Source: Clostridia bacterium
GTDB taxonomy: Bacteria; Bacillota; Clostridia; Oscillospirales; Acutalibacteraceae
Assembly (NCBI GenBank): GCA_017436255.1
Contig: JAFSDK010000007.1
Location: 1 to 42,498 of the forward strand
DNA length: 42,498 nucleotides
Direction: 5' to 3'
This document shows, piece by piece, positions 30,795 to 40,524 of this stretch. The translations under genes were made by a program, and so were the position numbers. Position 1 is the stretch's first letter, and every line of letters starts with the position of its first letter. Under the pieces are notes generated by a model that worked only from the letters and a program-made list of their open reading frames with translations, was not told where the DNA came from and did no database searches.

Positions 30795-31826
30795 TTAGAT
30801 TTCAGCGAAGTACTTAATTGTACGAACCATCTGGCTTGTGTATGAGTTTTCGTTATCATACCAAGAAACAACCTGTACTTCATAAAGATCATCAGCAATC
30901 TTAGATACCATTGTCTGAGTAGCATCGAAGAGTGAGCCGTAACGCATACCGATAACGTCAGAAGAAACGATCTGATCTTCATTGTAACCGAAAGATTCGC
31001 AAGCAGCAGCCTTCATAGCAGCGTTGATGCCTTCTTTAGTTACGTCTGTGCCCTTAACAACAGCGGTAAGGATTGTTGTAGAACCGGTCGGTACCGGAAC
31101 ACGCTGAGCAGAACCGATAAGTTTGCCGTTGAGTTCAGGAATTACAAGACCGATAGCCTTAGCAGCACCTGTTGAATTAGGAACGATGTTAGCAGCGCCG
31201 GCACGTGCACGACGGAGGTCACCCTTTCTGTGAGGTCCGTCAAGAATCATCTGGTCGCCTGTGTAAGCGTGGATTGTGCTCATGATACCGCTAAGGATGG
31301 GAGCATAATCATTAAGAGCTTTAGCCATAGGAGCTAAGCAGTTAGTTGTGCAAGATGCAGCAGAGATGATTGTATCATCAGCTGTGAGGGTGTTTTCGTT
31401 AACACTGAAAACGATTGTGGGAAGGTCATTGCCTGCAGGAGCAGAAATAACAACCTTTTTAGCACCGGCATCAATGTGAGCCTGGCTCTTTTCCTTCGAG
31501 CAGTAGAAACCTGTACACTCGAGAACAACGTCTACGCCGATTTCGCCCCAAGGAAGATCCTTAGCGTCCTTCTCAGCATAGATTTTAAGGGTTTTGCCGT
31601 CAACTGTGATAGTACCGGCTTCATCATCAGCAGAAACTGTGTGAAGATTTTCACCGATTGTACCGCAGTAACCACCCTGTGCTGTATCATACTTGAGAAG
31701 ATTAGCAAGCATAGAGGGTTTTGTTAGGTCGTTGATAGCTACAACATCGTAGCCCTCAGCACCAAACATCTGACGGAATGCGAGACGACCGATACGGCCG
31801 AATCCGTTAATAGCAACTTTTACCAT
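30795..31826 (-). CDS. gapA: Glyceraldehyde-3-phosphate dehydrogenase, type I
   Basis: 343 residues; AGGAGG before the ATG. NAD-binding [14 protein letters not shown] (6-19), Asp33 typical of NAD-specific enzymes, catalytic Cys159 in SAASCTTNC and [18 protein letters not shown] in the phosphate-binding region. Converts glyceraldehyde-3-phosphate to 1,3-bisphosphoglycerate in glycolysis. It stands alone rather than with pgk/tpi. Codons are less AT-biased than in neighbours, as expected for a highly expressed gene, and promoter and ribosome binding site are strong. Confidence 0.97.
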   Translation of the reverse strand: MVKVAINGFGRIGRLAFRQMFGAEGYDVVAINDLTKPSMLANLLKYDTAQGGYCGTIGENLHTVSADDEAGTITVDGKTLKIYAEKDAKDLPWGEIGVDVVLECTGFYCSKEKSQAHIDAGAKKVVISAPAGNDLPTIVFSVNENTLTADDTIISAASCTTNCLAPMAKALNDYAPILSGIMSTIHAYTGDQMILDGPHRKGDLRRARAGAANIVPNSTGAAKAIGLVIPELNGKLIGSAQRVPVPTGSTTILTAVVKGTDVTKEGINAAMKAAACESFGYNEDQIVSSDVIGMRYGSLFDATQTMVSKIADDLYEVQVVSWYDNENSYTSQMVRTIKYFAEI

Positions 31827-31858
31827 TGGAATAACCTCCTAAATAATATACTTGTATT

Positions 31859-31887
31859 ATTCTAACCGAAAAAATATATTTTTGCAA
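31859..31887 (-). promoter_or_regulatory. Promoter of gapA
   Basis: On the minus strand TTGCAA (31887-31882) and TAGAAT (31864-31859) with a 17-base spacer. A second AT-rich stretch lies between it and the start. Confidence 0.6.
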
Positions 31888-31948
31888 GATGTTTTGTCAT
31901 AATTTTAACGATTTTTAATATATTTCGATTTTTTGTATAAAAAAGCAC

Positions 31949-33535
31949 TTATTTTACGTCTTTATTTAGTTTATTTATTACCGCTTCAGCAACCCTAATA
32001 CCATCAACAGCTGCCGACATTATACCGCCTGCATATCCTGCACCCTCACCCGATGGGTATAGGTTGGATATATTTAATGCCTCGTAATTTTCGTTTCGCA
32101 ATATTCTTACGGGGGAAGAACTTCGTGTTTCAGGAAATGTGAGCACTGCATTACCATTGGCAAAACCCTTTATCTTTTTATCGAACAAGGGTAAGGCTAA
32201 TTTAAGTGAATTAACCACAAAATCCGGTAAAATATCATACATATCACACTCTACAGTTTCGGGCTTTACTGTAGGCAATATTTTTACACCATAGTTTTGC
32301 GTATCAATAAGATTTCCTACATAGCATATAGGAACTTTACCTTTGGCTATATTATAGGCTTTTTGTTCAATACTGCGTTGCAGTTCAACGCCTGCCAAAA
32401 CATCGTCTCCGCTAAGGTCTTCGGGCTTTATATCTACAAGTAATGCACTATTAGCATTTTTGCCATCACGTGCAGAATAACTCATACCGTTTACTGCCAA
32501 CATGTTTTGCTCACTTGATGCATTAACAACCTCGCCACCCGGGCACATGCAAAATGTATAAACTCCCCTACCATTTTCAAGATGCACCGCCATTTTATAA
32601 TCGGCGGCACCGAGTGCGGTATGCTTTGCAAACTCACCGTATAACGCTTCATTTATGGCTTCTTGACTATGCTCAATTCTGGCACCAACCGAGAATGGTT
32701 TACGAATCATCTGAACACCATTTTTCTTTAGCATATAAAAAGTATCACGCGCAGAATGACCTATCGCTAAAATAATCTCGTCTGTATTTAAAATTCGACT
32801 TTGACCTTCTTGCGATACCGTAACTTCCGTTACCTTATCACCCGAAACAACTATTTCATCAAGGCGTGTATCAAAAAGGATTTCACCACCGAGCAATAAA
32901 ATCTCTTGACGGATATTTTTAACAATTTTTCTTAAAACATCGGTACCTATATGTGGTTTTGCTTCATATAAAATCTTGTCGGGTGCGCCAAATTCACAAA
33001 AAGTTTTAAGTACGTGGCGGCAACGAATATCTTTAATACCTGTGTTTAATTTTCCGTCCGAAAAGGTGCCTGCACCGCCCTCGCCAAACTGTATATTTGA
33101 TTTGGTACTAAGTTTACCGCCATTAAAAAAATGCTCAACATCTAAAACACGTGTATCAACGTCTTTGCCGCGCTCAATAACTATAGGTTTTAAACCTGCA
33201 CGGGCAAGTGTTAGTGCCGCAAACATGCCCGCAGGGCCAAATCCCACAACAATCGGTTTCTTATTTGAAAAGCATTTTACATTATTGTACGATTGTTCTT
33301 CATAAATATCTGCATTGCTATTTCTTTTAATAACTTTTTCTTCATTGGTTAAAAGTTCTACCAAAAACGAGCAGCAAAAATTAACGTTATTCTTATGCCT
33401 TGCATCCACAGATTTTCTATAAAGTGAAGCAGTTTTAATTTGTTTTTCATTAAGTTTTAATGCTTCTGAGACTATTGATTTTACGTCCGTAAAATCAGTA
33501 TCGAGCGACACCGATACGTTTCTTAAAATAATCAT
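31949..33535 (-). CDS. FAD-dependent oxidoreductase (COG2509-like)
   Basis: 528 residues. An N-terminal ferredoxin-like region (1-85) is followed by the FAD-binding GFGPAGMFAALTLARAG (about 98-114) and VIERGKDVDTR, then NIQFGEGGAGTFSDGKLNTG near 145-165 and a C-terminal GEGAGYAGGIMSAAVDG. This layout matches the uncharacterised long FAD dehydrogenase group. Its ATG overlaps the stop of the preceding gene as ATGA. Redox partner and substrate are unknown; cytoplasmic. Confidence 0.9.
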   Translation of the reverse strand: MIILRNVSVSLDTDFTDVKSIVSEALKLNEKQIKTASLYRKSVDARHKNNVNFCCSFLVELLTNEEKVIKRNSNADIYEEQSYNNVKCFSNKKPIVVGFGPAGMFAALTLARAGLKPIVIERGKDVDTRVLDVEHFFNGGKLSTKSNIQFGEGGAGTFSDGKLNTGIKDIRCRHVLKTFCEFGAPDKILYEAKPHIGTDVLRKIVKNIRQEILLLGGEILFDTRLDEIVVSGDKVTEVTVSQEGQSRILNTDEIILAIGHSARDTFYMLKKNGVQMIRKPFSVGARIEHSQEAINEALYGEFAKHTALGAADYKMAVHLENGRGVYTFCMCPGGEVVNASSEQNMLAVNGMSYSARDGKNANSALLVDIKPEDLSGDDVLAGVELQRSIEQKAYNIAKGKVPICYVGNLIDTQNYGVKILPTVKPETVECDMYDILPDFVVNSLKLALPLFDKKIKGFANGNAVLTFPETRSSSPVRILRNENYEALNISNLYPSGEGAGYAGGIMSAAVDGIRVAEAVINKLNKDVK

Positions 33536-34767
33536 ATTTGATCCCTCAGTAATTTGGTTGCGGAATCGGCCGCCAACATACCACTACACCAAGCCCATTG
33601 TAAATTAAATCCACCGCAGTCGCCGTCGATATCAACAACTTCACCTGCTAAAAACAGACCCTTAATTTTCTTGCACTCAAGATTATCGTAAAGTTCACTT
33701 ACCGATATACCGCCTGCGGTCACCTGTGAATTTGCAAACCCCGTAGTGCCAACTGCCTTAAATTCAAATTTCTTCAATATATTTGCAATGTTTTTAATAT
33801 CGCTATCCAAAAGATTACTAACAGCATCGGTCAATTTTATATTACAAAGTTTTAGTATAACTTGACCTACCCTTTTGTTAATAAAACCTGTAAGGAAATT
33901 ATCGTTTGTGCGCTTTGAAAGGTTTTTACGACGCTCACACAAAATATCACAAAGTCCACCAAAATTATATTCAGGCAACAAATCAAGAGATATTTTTTTG
34001 TCACCATTTTCACGTTCAACTGCACGGGACACCTGTAAAATTGGCGGGCCCGAAAGTCCGTAATCGGTAAACAATACTTCGCCAAACTCTTTGCGTGCCC
34101 TTTTGCCATCAAGCAAAAGTGAAACGTCGGCATTTAATTTAATACCCTTTAACTGTTTGGTAATATCGTTAGATGTCTTTATCTGTACAATGGCGGGGGT
34201 CAATTTTTCACCCTTAACGCCCTTGCTCTTTAACAATTCATAAAATGACCCGCAACTACCTACGCTTTTACCGCCTGATAAAAGTCCCGTTGCCGCAATT
34301 ACGGTTTTGGCATTATAGGTTGCGCTATTGGTTTTTAGGGTAAATACTTTTCCCTTTTCAATATCGGCTATTTTACAGTTGCAAATTATTTCAACACCGT
34401 TTTCAAGTGCGGCGAATCGCAAAGCATCAACAACGCTTGAAGCCTGATATGAACGCGGATATGCTCGTCCGTCATCTTCAAAAACAACGTCAATGCCTAT
34501 TTCACCAAAAAACGCGACCACCTTATCGACAGAATACTCTGAGAATGTCTTTTCAAACAGATTGACAACACCGCCGTGATAGCGCGAAACATCGGCATAA
34601 CGGTTGGTGATATTACACCTGCCGTTGCCCGTTGTTATAAGTTTTTTGCCAACCCTATCAAGAGCCTCAAAAACCGCAATATTAAGTTGTGGTTGTTGCT
34701 TTTTGGCATATATAGCCGCTGTAAGTCCTGCGGCACCGCCACCGATAACGGCAATATCATATAACAT
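33532..34767 (-). CDS. NAD(P)/FAD-dependent oxidoreductase, BaiN/YhiN (HI0933) family
   Basis: 411 residues; GGAG before the ATG. FAD motif VIGGGAAGLTAAIYA (7-21), family signature VGKKLITTGNGRCNITN near 41-57 and a C-terminal GEVVDIDGDCGGFNLQWAWCSG. Family members include BaiN-type flavoproteins, but the family is broad and most members have no known substrate. It is 18 bases behind yifB and overlaps the next gene by four bases, making a tight three-gene unit. Confidence 0.92.
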   Translation of the reverse strand: MLYDIAVIGGGAAGLTAAIYAKKQQPQLNIAVFEALDRVGKKLITTGNGRCNITNRYADVSRYHGGVVNLFEKTFSEYSVDKVVAFFGEIGIDVVFEDDGRAYPRSYQASSVVDALRFAALENGVEIICNCKIADIEKGKVFTLKTNSATYNAKTVIAATGLLSGGKSVGSCGSFYELLKSKGVKGEKLTPAIVQIKTSNDITKQLKGIKLNADVSLLLDGKRARKEFGEVLFTDYGLSGPPILQVSRAVERENGDKKISLDLLPEYNFGGLCDILCERRKNLSKRTNDNFLTGFINKRVGQVILKLCNIKLTDAVSNLLDSDIKNIANILKKFEFKAVGTTGFANSQVTAGGISVSELYDNLECKKIKGLFLAGEVVDIDGDCGGFNLQWAWCSGMLAADSATKLLRDQI

Positions 34768-34785
34768 AATTAAACTCCAATAAAA

Positions 34786-36312
34786 TTATTCGCCCCAATA
34801 TTTACGGTCAAGGCTTCTAAACTGTATACCCTGTGCTATGTGCTGCGTTTCAATGTTTGCACTACCCTCAAGGTCGGCTATAGTACGTGCAACTTTAAGT
34901 AAGCGGTCGTATGCGCGCGCCGACATTGAAAGGGCCTCAAACGAAGCCTTAAGCAAATCGGACGCTTCATCTGTCATAACGCAATACTTTTTAAGCATAG
35001 CCGGTGTAAGTCTCGCGTTACAGGTAATGCCTGTACCTTTGTAGCGCTCATTTTGAATATCACGGGCTCTGTTTACGCGCGCCCTGATAGTTTCAGAACT
35101 TTCCTCTTTAATAGCAGAATTAAGTGATTCATAATCTACGGGCGGCACCTCGATATGTAAATCAAGTCGGTCAAGCAAAGGACCCGAAACTTTGTTTAGA
35201 TACTTACTTACAAGTTTTTGTGAGCAAGTACAACTGCGAGTAGGATGTCCAAAAAATCCGCAAGGGCAAGGATTCATAGCCGCAACAAGTGACACCGAAC
35301 ACGGATAAGTCAAAGTACCTGCTACACGCGAAATGGTGATTTTACCATCTTCAAGCGGTTGGCGCATAACCTCCATAACGTCACGGTGGAACTCAGGCAA
35401 CTCGTCCATAAACAATACACCATTGTGTGCCAAAGAAATTTCACCCGGTCGCGGTAGAGTACCACCGCCTGCCAAACCTGTCGCCGATATAGTGTGATGT
35501 GGTGCACGGAATGGGCGCGAGGTAACCATAGGGTTTTCTTTATCAATTACACCCGCTATTGAATGTATTTTTGTAGTATCCATAGACTCTTCAAAGGTCA
35601 TTTCAGGCAAGATTGTAGGAAATCTCTTAGCAAGCATACTCTTACCCGAACCGGGAGGTCCAATAAGAAGTATGTTGTGACCGCCTGCAGCAGCAACCTC
35701 AAGTGCCTTTTTGGCAACAACCTGTCCCCTAACGTCAGAAAAGTCAAGTGTTGCGCTTACATCTTCTCGTTCAAACTCACGCTTGATTGTCGGGGTAAGC
35801 AAATTTTCACCCTTAAGATGAGAGAATAAATCTTTAATATTTTTGATGCCAAAGATATTTATATCGTCAACGTAAGAGCCTTCATTAGCATTATCAGCAG
35901 GTAGAAAGAAATTTTCAATGCCTTCTTGACGCGCCTTAATTGCCATCGCAATAATACCGTTAACCTTACGTATATTACCGTCAAGTGATACTTCACCTAT
36001 AAAAACACTATTGTCTAAATCTGATTTAATTTGCTCAGATGCCATCAATATAGCAATCATAATTGGCAAATCATACACAGAACCCTCTTTTTTAACGTCA
36101 GCCGGCGCTAAATTTATTGTTATTTTGCCTATTGGGAATTTATAGCCACAATTTTTTATTGCCGCACGTACGCGGTCGCGAGACTCTTTAACCGCAGCGT
36201 CCGGCAGACCCACAATATCAAAACTTGGAAGGCCCGATGAAATATCGGCCTCAACATCTATTACGTAGGCATCCATTCCAAAAAGACCTAAACTTTTGAG
36301 TTTGGCAAACAT
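34786..36312 (-). CDS. YifB/ComM family Mg-chelatase-like AAA+ ATPase
   Basis: 508 residues; GGGGG before the ATG. The N-terminal Lon-like S16 fold (FDIVGLPDAAVKESRDRVRAAI, about 31-52), AAA+ module with Walker A GPPGSGKS near 215-222, Walker B LFMDELPEF, and a C-terminal Mg-chelatase region. Four cysteines (CPCGFFGHPTRSCTC) form a likely zinc site. ComM proteins are hexameric helicases that help branch migration during natural transformation. First gene of the leftward unit, behind a TTGTCA-17-TATAAT promoter. Confidence 0.93.
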   Translation of the reverse strand: MFAKLKSLGLFGMDAYVIDVEADISSGLPSFDIVGLPDAAVKESRDRVRAAIKNCGYKFPIGKITINLAPADVKKEGSVYDLPIMIAILMASEQIKSDLDNSVFIGEVSLDGNIRKVNGIIAMAIKARQEGIENFFLPADNANEGSYVDDINIFGIKNIKDLFSHLKGENLLTPTIKREFEREDVSATLDFSDVRGQVVAKKALEVAAAGGHNILLIGPPGSGKSMLAKRFPTILPEMTFEESMDTTKIHSIAGVIDKENPMVTSRPFRAPHHTISATGLAGGGTLPRPGEISLAHNGVLFMDELPEFHRDVMEVMRQPLEDGKITISRVAGTLTYPCSVSLVAAMNPCPCGFFGHPTRSCTCSQKLVSKYLNKVSGPLLDRLDLHIEVPPVDYESLNSAIKEESSETIRARVNRARDIQNERYKGTGITCNARLTPAMLKKYCVMTDEASDLLKASFEALSMSARAYDRLLKVARTIADLEGSANIETQHIAQGIQFRSLDRKYWGE

Positions 36313-36345
36313 AAAATTCCCCCAAAAAATTTCATTAATAAATTA

Positions 36346-36374
36346 ATTATACTACAAAAAATATTAAATGACAA
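36346..36374 (-). promoter_or_regulatory. Promoter of the yifB unit
   Basis: On the minus strand TTGTCA (36374-36369) and TATAAT (36351-36346), spacer 17. Confidence 0.65.
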
Positions 36375-36380
36375 TATTTC

Positions 36381-36409
36381 TTGACAATTCATTGTTTTGT
36401 TACTATAAT
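36381..36409 (+). promoter_or_regulatory. Perfect promoter of tRNA-Ser
   Basis: TTGACA (36381-36386), 17 bases, TATAAT (36404-36409), an exact consensus 31 bases upstream of the tRNA. Confidence 0.8.
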
Positions 36410-36440
36410 TATAAAGTCTGATTTGTCAGGTATATTTTAT

Positions 36441-36529
36441 GCAGACGTATCGAAGCGGTCATAACGGACATGACTCGAAATCATGATGCCCCCTGAGGGA
36501 CGAGGGTTCGAATCCCTCCGTCTGCGCCA
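36441..36529 (+). tRNA. tRNA-Ser(CGA)
   Basis: 89 bases including encoded CCA. Acceptor GCAGACG pairs with CGTCTGC; anticodon stem CATGA/TCATG encloses CTCGAAA with anticodon CGA; a long variable arm (GCCCCCTGAGGGA region) is typical of serine tRNAs; T-loop GGTTCGAATCC. It decodes UCG. Confidence 0.96.
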
Positions 36530-36535
36530 AAACGT

Positions 36536-36569
36536 AGCTTTTACTGTTTCTATTTAAACAGTAAAAGCT
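36536..36569 (+). terminator. Terminator of tRNA-Ser
   Basis: AGCTTTTACTGTTT pairs with AAACAGTAAAAGCT, followed by ATTTTTAT. Confidence 0.8.
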
Positions 36570-36590
36570 ATTTTTATAAAGGTGTATTTT

Positions 36591-37310
36591 ATGAAGGTAA
36601 ACAAATCGAATGAATTGCTTTGGCTTTTGGGTATTATTTTTGTAGCACTGGGTGTATCAATTTGCAGCAAAGCAGACCTCGGTGTATCTATGATTGCTGC
36701 ACCCGCTTTTGTAATTTTTGATGCCGTTAAATCAATTAGCCCGCTACTTAGCGTAGGTGTTGTTGAATATGCAATTCAAGGGCTTCTACTTATTATTTTA
36801 TGTATTATAATACGTCGATTTAATTGGCGATTTTTACTAGCATTTGCCGTAGCAGTATTATACGGTTACACCCTTAATTTGTTTATATGGTTGCTTGGCG
36901 GTATTGAATTTAATACCGTTGCTATGCGCTATGTAATGCTGCTTGTCGGCGATATTATTACGTCATTTGGCGTTGCTTGTTTCTTCAGAACCTATATGCC
37001 GCTTCAGGTGTTTGAACTTTTTGTTGCCGAGGTTGCAGACAGATTTAATATAAGAATTGCAAAGGTTAAATCGGCATTTGATATTTCACTTTTGATTATA
37101 TCTGTAACCTTAGCCTTTACGTTGTTTGGTGACGCTAAAACCTTTGACTGGTCAACCATTGGCTACTCATCATATCACAGTATAGGTATTGGAACACTAA
37201 TTACCACCGCAATTAACTCACCGCTAATTAACCTTATGGGCAAACTAATTGATAAAACATTCGACCATTCAGTTAGATTTACTAAACTTGAAAAAATATT
37301 AAAGCGATAA
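36591..37310 (+). CDS. DUF6198/YczE-like membrane protein
   Basis: 239 residues from the ATG at 36591 with AAGGTG upstream. Five to six membrane helices. The segment LGVSICSKADLGVSMIAAPAFVIFDA near 19-44 is typical of the YczE/DUF6198 group of integral membrane proteins; the loop following has hydrophobic helices with few charges. Function unknown. No partner gene in the same direction; a bidirectional terminator ends it. Confidence 0.8.
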   Translation: MKVNKSNELLWLLGIIFVALGVSICSKADLGVSMIAAPAFVIFDAVKSISPLLSVGVVEYAIQGLLLIILCIIIRRFNWRFLLAFAVAVLYGYTLNLFIWLLGGIEFNTVAMRYVMLLVGDIITSFGVACFFRTYMPLQVFELFVAEVADRFNIRIAKVKSAFDISLLIISVTLAFTLFGDAKTFDWSTIGYSSYHSIGIGTLITTAINSPLINLMGKLIDKTFDHSVRFTKLEKILKR

Positions 37311-37343
37311 AAAACACCCTGTAAATCAGTTACAGGGTGTTTT
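37311..37343. terminator. Bidirectional terminator
   Basis: AAAACACCCTGTAA and TTACAGGGTGTTTT with a five-base loop. It lies between convergent genes and overlaps the end of the hydrolase gene. Confidence 0.88.
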
Positions 37344-38315
37344 TATATCATATTGGTTCCAAAAATCAATAACACGTCTTTCGTACCCGTCTTTATCCAC
37401 GAGATAACTCATGCCGTGTTCTGCCCCGGGAACAATAAATAAATGCTTAGGAGCACTACAAGCACGATAATTTTCATACGTCATATTTATCGGCACAAAA
37501 TGGTCGTCGCTACCATGCACAAACAACACCGGTATTTTATTTTTCTTTAAGGCTTCAATGCAAGAATAATCGTTAGAACCCATTTGGATTCTTTTTTTAC
37601 ACATATCATTTGCCACAGCACTATAAAGACCGTATGGGATATGAAGATTGCTTTGTAATACGTGTTTCCAAATAGCATGCGGTGAAGTAAAACCACAGTC
37701 TGCAATAATACCGCGTACGTTTTCTGGTAGATCAAAACCGGCCGTCATAAGAATTGTACTGGCACCCATTGAAACGCCGCCTAAATATATTGGTAGCGTA
37801 CCGCCTGTTTTTTCATTAACCCATTTTATCCATTCAAGGCAATCATATCTTTCAAGCAGACCAAAACCCATATAATTGCCACCGCTAAGCCCTTGACCGC
37901 GTTGCTCTGCATATAAAACACAACAATCATTGCTATGCCAAAATGGTGCTATTATACCGAAATCGTGCGCCCATGAGGAACGCCAACCATGCATCGCTAT
38001 TACAACACGCTTTGGGGTTTCACACTCGCGCCAATGTCCTATTAATTTGGTACCATCATATCCCTTTATTTCTACCTGTTGACAACCACTACTTTCAAGT
38101 TCATCCGATGCTTTACTCATTACCTTTATTATATCACACAGTTCTTTAGAACCACGCAATCGTTCTCTGCTTTTGCCTATAACTTTAGGTTGCTGGCGGT
38201 CAAGGGCAATATCCACTAAATGTCTTGCAGTTTTACGATAGACCAAACCAATAACACTAACTGCTGCCGCACCAATTGTAAGGGATAGCCATATTTTTTT
38301 ATCTTTTGACTTCAT
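37326..38315 (-). CDS. Membrane-anchored alpha/beta hydrolase
   Basis: 329 residues; GGGAG precedes the ATG. An N-terminal hydrophobic segment (8-27) looks like an uncleaved anchor. The fold is visible from IAMHGWRSSWAHDFG (oxyanion region), the nucleophile elbow GGVSMGAST (Ser near 187), Asp in HGSDDHFVP and His in AEHGMSY. It resembles the BAAT/DLH-type serine hydrolases (YqkD-like) of Firmicutes; substrate not known. Monocistronic. Its stop lies within the terminator stem. Confidence 0.87.
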   Translation of the reverse strand: MKSKDKKIWLSLTIGAAAVSVIGLVYRKTARHLVDIALDRQQPKVIGKSRERLRGSKELCDIIKVMSKASDELESSGCQQVEIKGYDGTKLIGHWRECETPKRVVIAMHGWRSSWAHDFGIIAPFWHSNDCCVLYAEQRGQGLSGGNYMGFGLLERYDCLEWIKWVNEKTGGTLPIYLGGVSMGASTILMTAGFDLPENVRGIIADCGFTSPHAIWKHVLQSNLHIPYGLYSAVANDMCKKRIQMGSNDYSCIEALKKNKIPVLFVHGSDDHFVPINMTYENYRACSAPKHLFIVPGAEHGMSYLVDKDGYERRVIDFWNQYDIKTPCN

Positions 38316-38410
38316 AATTATCTCCCACCACTTTGCTTACACATAACTATTATTATTTTTATGTCAAAAAATATCTTTTATCCGTCAATTGATAAATTTA
38401 TGCACCACAG

Positions 38411-38439
38411 TTGCATTATGGCATTTTTTATTATATTAT
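38411..38439 (+). promoter_or_regulatory. Promoter of the lipoprotein gene
   Basis: TTGCAT and TATTAT are 17 bases apart, 24 bases before the ATG. Confidence 0.55.
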
Positions 38440-38463
38440 AATAAAAGATTGGAGGTTGACACT

Positions 38464-40404
38464 ATGAAAAAAGTTTTTTCAATACTTTTAATAATTGCAA
38501 TGCTTTTAAACTTTTGTTCTTGTCAGCAAGGCGGTTTAAAGGATCAAAACAATAGCAACGCAAGTGTAGGTAATCAAAATGGTGGCACTATAAGTGCGGG
38601 CAATCAAAACGGTGCCAGTACAAGTATAGGCAACCTCCCGGTTGTTACAAAAAACTTGTCGGTAAGCGAACTAAACACTCAGGTCAAAGGAACAAAAAAA
38701 CGTAGCAGAGAGAAAGCAAGCGGCACGCGTATGCTCATAAATAATGAAAATCCTATGTTTTTATTCCGTTCAGCACAGGGGTACAGCTCGACAAATTCAT
38801 ATTTTGATACCTATTACTCGCTACCCGATGACATAAAGGCCTTTTCTGCAATTTGTGTTGATGTAGGAATAAATGCCCCCATTAACCAACTTTTGAGAAC
38901 CTACGAAAATATACTTACCAGAGCAGACAAGGAAAACATCCCTGTCTTTCTCATGACTGAGGTTTGGGACTCCTCAGAAACACGCGAGGGATTCACCCAA
39001 GAACAGCTCGCAAACCTTCTTAAAAAGCATCCAAGCCTAATGGGATTTGTCCATGTTGAGTTTTCTTGCAACGCCTGGACAAAAGAGCTAACTAACCGAA
39101 TTAAAACAACTATTAAGGCCTGTAAACAATACGACGCTTTATTCATCTGGCAGGATATGGAATACCCATATGACAAACACAACAACACGTTCAACCGCGC
39201 ATTTGAGGATTCAGAGCTTTATAAGTTGATGACCGATTACTCCCACAACATCGTAATTCAGGATAAACACAATGGTGACGGAAGACATTTCTCGGTACAA
39301 TCTTCCGCTATGGGTGCTTGGCTTGCAGGTGCTTGTGGCAACTGGGGAGGAAATATCGAGGGTTGGATATGGCAAGAAGTGGTACCATACGACTATGAAA
39401 AAAATATAATAAACGCTCTTAAATATCGGGAATTCCAAAGATATCCCTCGTCTCTCGCCGGTATAGACCTTTTTTGTGATGCAATCGGCGGTGCTACAGT
39501 ATTCTCAACCGAGGGACTCAGTATGTTCTACATTACACGGAACGGTGTCGCATATAGCGAAGTATTTTGGAGTGTTGTGTATCCCATATTCCAACGTATT
39601 TTAAACGGAGCAGTGCCTGACAAAAAAGAGGTTGTCAAAAACATCAAGGTCGCATATCAGTTCACCTCCCCTGAAGATCGTTATATGCAAGATATTGAAT
39701 CTGACATATTTATTGACACCTATGGAATGACGCTTTCATGGTTTAATCTTCGACAGACAGACATGAAATCAAAAAAATGGCTCCCTATCACCGGTAGGTA
39801 TTATATAATTCCTTTGTTGCCAAAACATGCAAATGCTTCAAAGATTTTGCCGAATGCCGATATACTCAATGCCAATAATTACCAACAACTTGTGGGATCG
39901 CCCTCAAAAAAGAAGAAATATTTCAACGATAGATATCCTGAAACCTATACCGGTGATGCCACACTCTACTCGATCAACGGACTCACCTATATCTTCAACA
40001 ACTGTGAGTATAAGCAGAATATCGAGACAGCTAACTACTCGCTCAAGACAAGCAAGTTAAATCTTTCAACGTCACTTGATATGCACACATATATGATTCT
40101 TGAAGAAAAACAAGACGGAGTTAACATTGACCTTGTAAATCTAAGACTTGACACATATGATGTTACTGAGGACACAGAATCATCCTCACAGTTTGAATCA
40201 GCACTTATAAAAGGTGGTAAGATGGATCGCAAGGAGGATCGTCGCACCACAACAATAGCCCTAAAAGGATTAAGCAAAATGCCCGATGTTAAGGTTGCTG
40301 GTAATAACAACGCCACCGCAAAGGTTGAATTCAACCCTAACACCAAAACTGCAACCATCACCATCATCTCAAATGGTGCAGTAAAAATCAACGTTAAAAA
40401 ATAA
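38464..40404 (+). CDS. Secreted lipoprotein with GH98-like glycoside hydrolase domain
   Basis: 646 residues from the ATG at 38464 (GGAGG upstream). A lipoprotein signal (1-17) leads to the lipobox cysteine in NFCSCQQ, followed by a low-complexity Asn/Gly/Ser stretch with repeated GNQNG units (about 25-60). Residues about 85-400 look like a TIM barrel as in GH98: LFRSAQGYS, FLMTEVWDS, FVHVEFSCN, FIWQDMEYPY, WLAGACGNWGGNIEGWIWQEV; after it comes a beta-sandwich region with YPETYTGDATLYSINGLTYIFNN. GH98 enzymes are endo-beta-galactosidases that cut blood-group glycans, which would fit a host mucin habitat. Family is called by eye. Confidence 0.65.
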   Translation: MKKVFSILLIIAMLLNFCSCQQGGLKDQNNSNASVGNQNGGTISAGNQNGASTSIGNLPVVTKNLSVSELNTQVKGTKKRSREKASGTRMLINNENPMFLFRSAQGYSSTNSYFDTYYSLPDDIKAFSAICVDVGINAPINQLLRTYENILTRADKENIPVFLMTEVWDSSETREGFTQEQLANLLKKHPSLMGFVHVEFSCNAWTKELTNRIKTTIKACKQYDALFIWQDMEYPYDKHNNTFNRAFEDSELYKLMTDYSHNIVIQDKHNGDGRHFSVQSSAMGAWLAGACGNWGGNIEGWIWQEVVPYDYEKNIINALKYREFQRYPSSLAGIDLFCDAIGGATVFSTEGLSMFYITRNGVAYSEVFWSVVYPIFQRILNGAVPDKKEVVKNIKVAYQFTSPEDRYMQDIESDIFIDTYGMTLSWFNLRQTDMKSKKWLPITGRYYIIPLLPKHANASKILPNADILNANNYQQLVGSPSKKKKYFNDRYPETYTGDATLYSINGLTYIFNNCEYKQNIETANYSLKTSKLNLSTSLDMHTYMILEEKQDGVNIDLVNLRLDTYDVTEDTESSSQFESALIKGGKMDRKEDRRTTTIALKGLSKMPDVKVAGNNNATAKVEFNPNTKTATITIISNGAVKINVKK

Positions 40405-40410
40405 TACTTC

Positions 40411-40446
40411 AACCCTGCTACAGTAATATCTGCGGCAGGGTTTTGT
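40411..40446 (+). terminator. Terminator of the lipoprotein gene
   Basis: AACCCTGC (40411-40418) pairs with GCAGGGTT (40435-40442), followed by TTGTATTT. The long loop makes it moderate. Confidence 0.6.
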
Positions 40447-40450
40447 ATTT

Positions 40451-40524
40451 CCGAGTGCCTCGGGTTCTTTTTTACAAAAAAAGACATCGCTAAAGCGATG
40501 TCTTTGGCAGGGGCAGAAGGGATC
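40451..40524. repeat. Truncated tRNA-Trp 3' end with its terminator (left copy)
   Basis: About 74 bases here and 80 bases at 40653-40732 match: ccgagtgcctcgggttc, a terminator hairpin (gacatcgc / gcgatgtc), and ctttggcaggggcagaaggg, which is the 3' end of the adjacent tRNA-Trp read on the plus strand. The last 33 bases are identical. The tRNA match stops at gatc, and GC-rich element sequence follows, so it is not a functional tRNA. Confidence 0.7.

Noticed and set aside
40451-40524. A second tRNA-Trp gene
   Set aside because: Only about 23 bases of the 3' end are present; anticodon and 5' half are missing.
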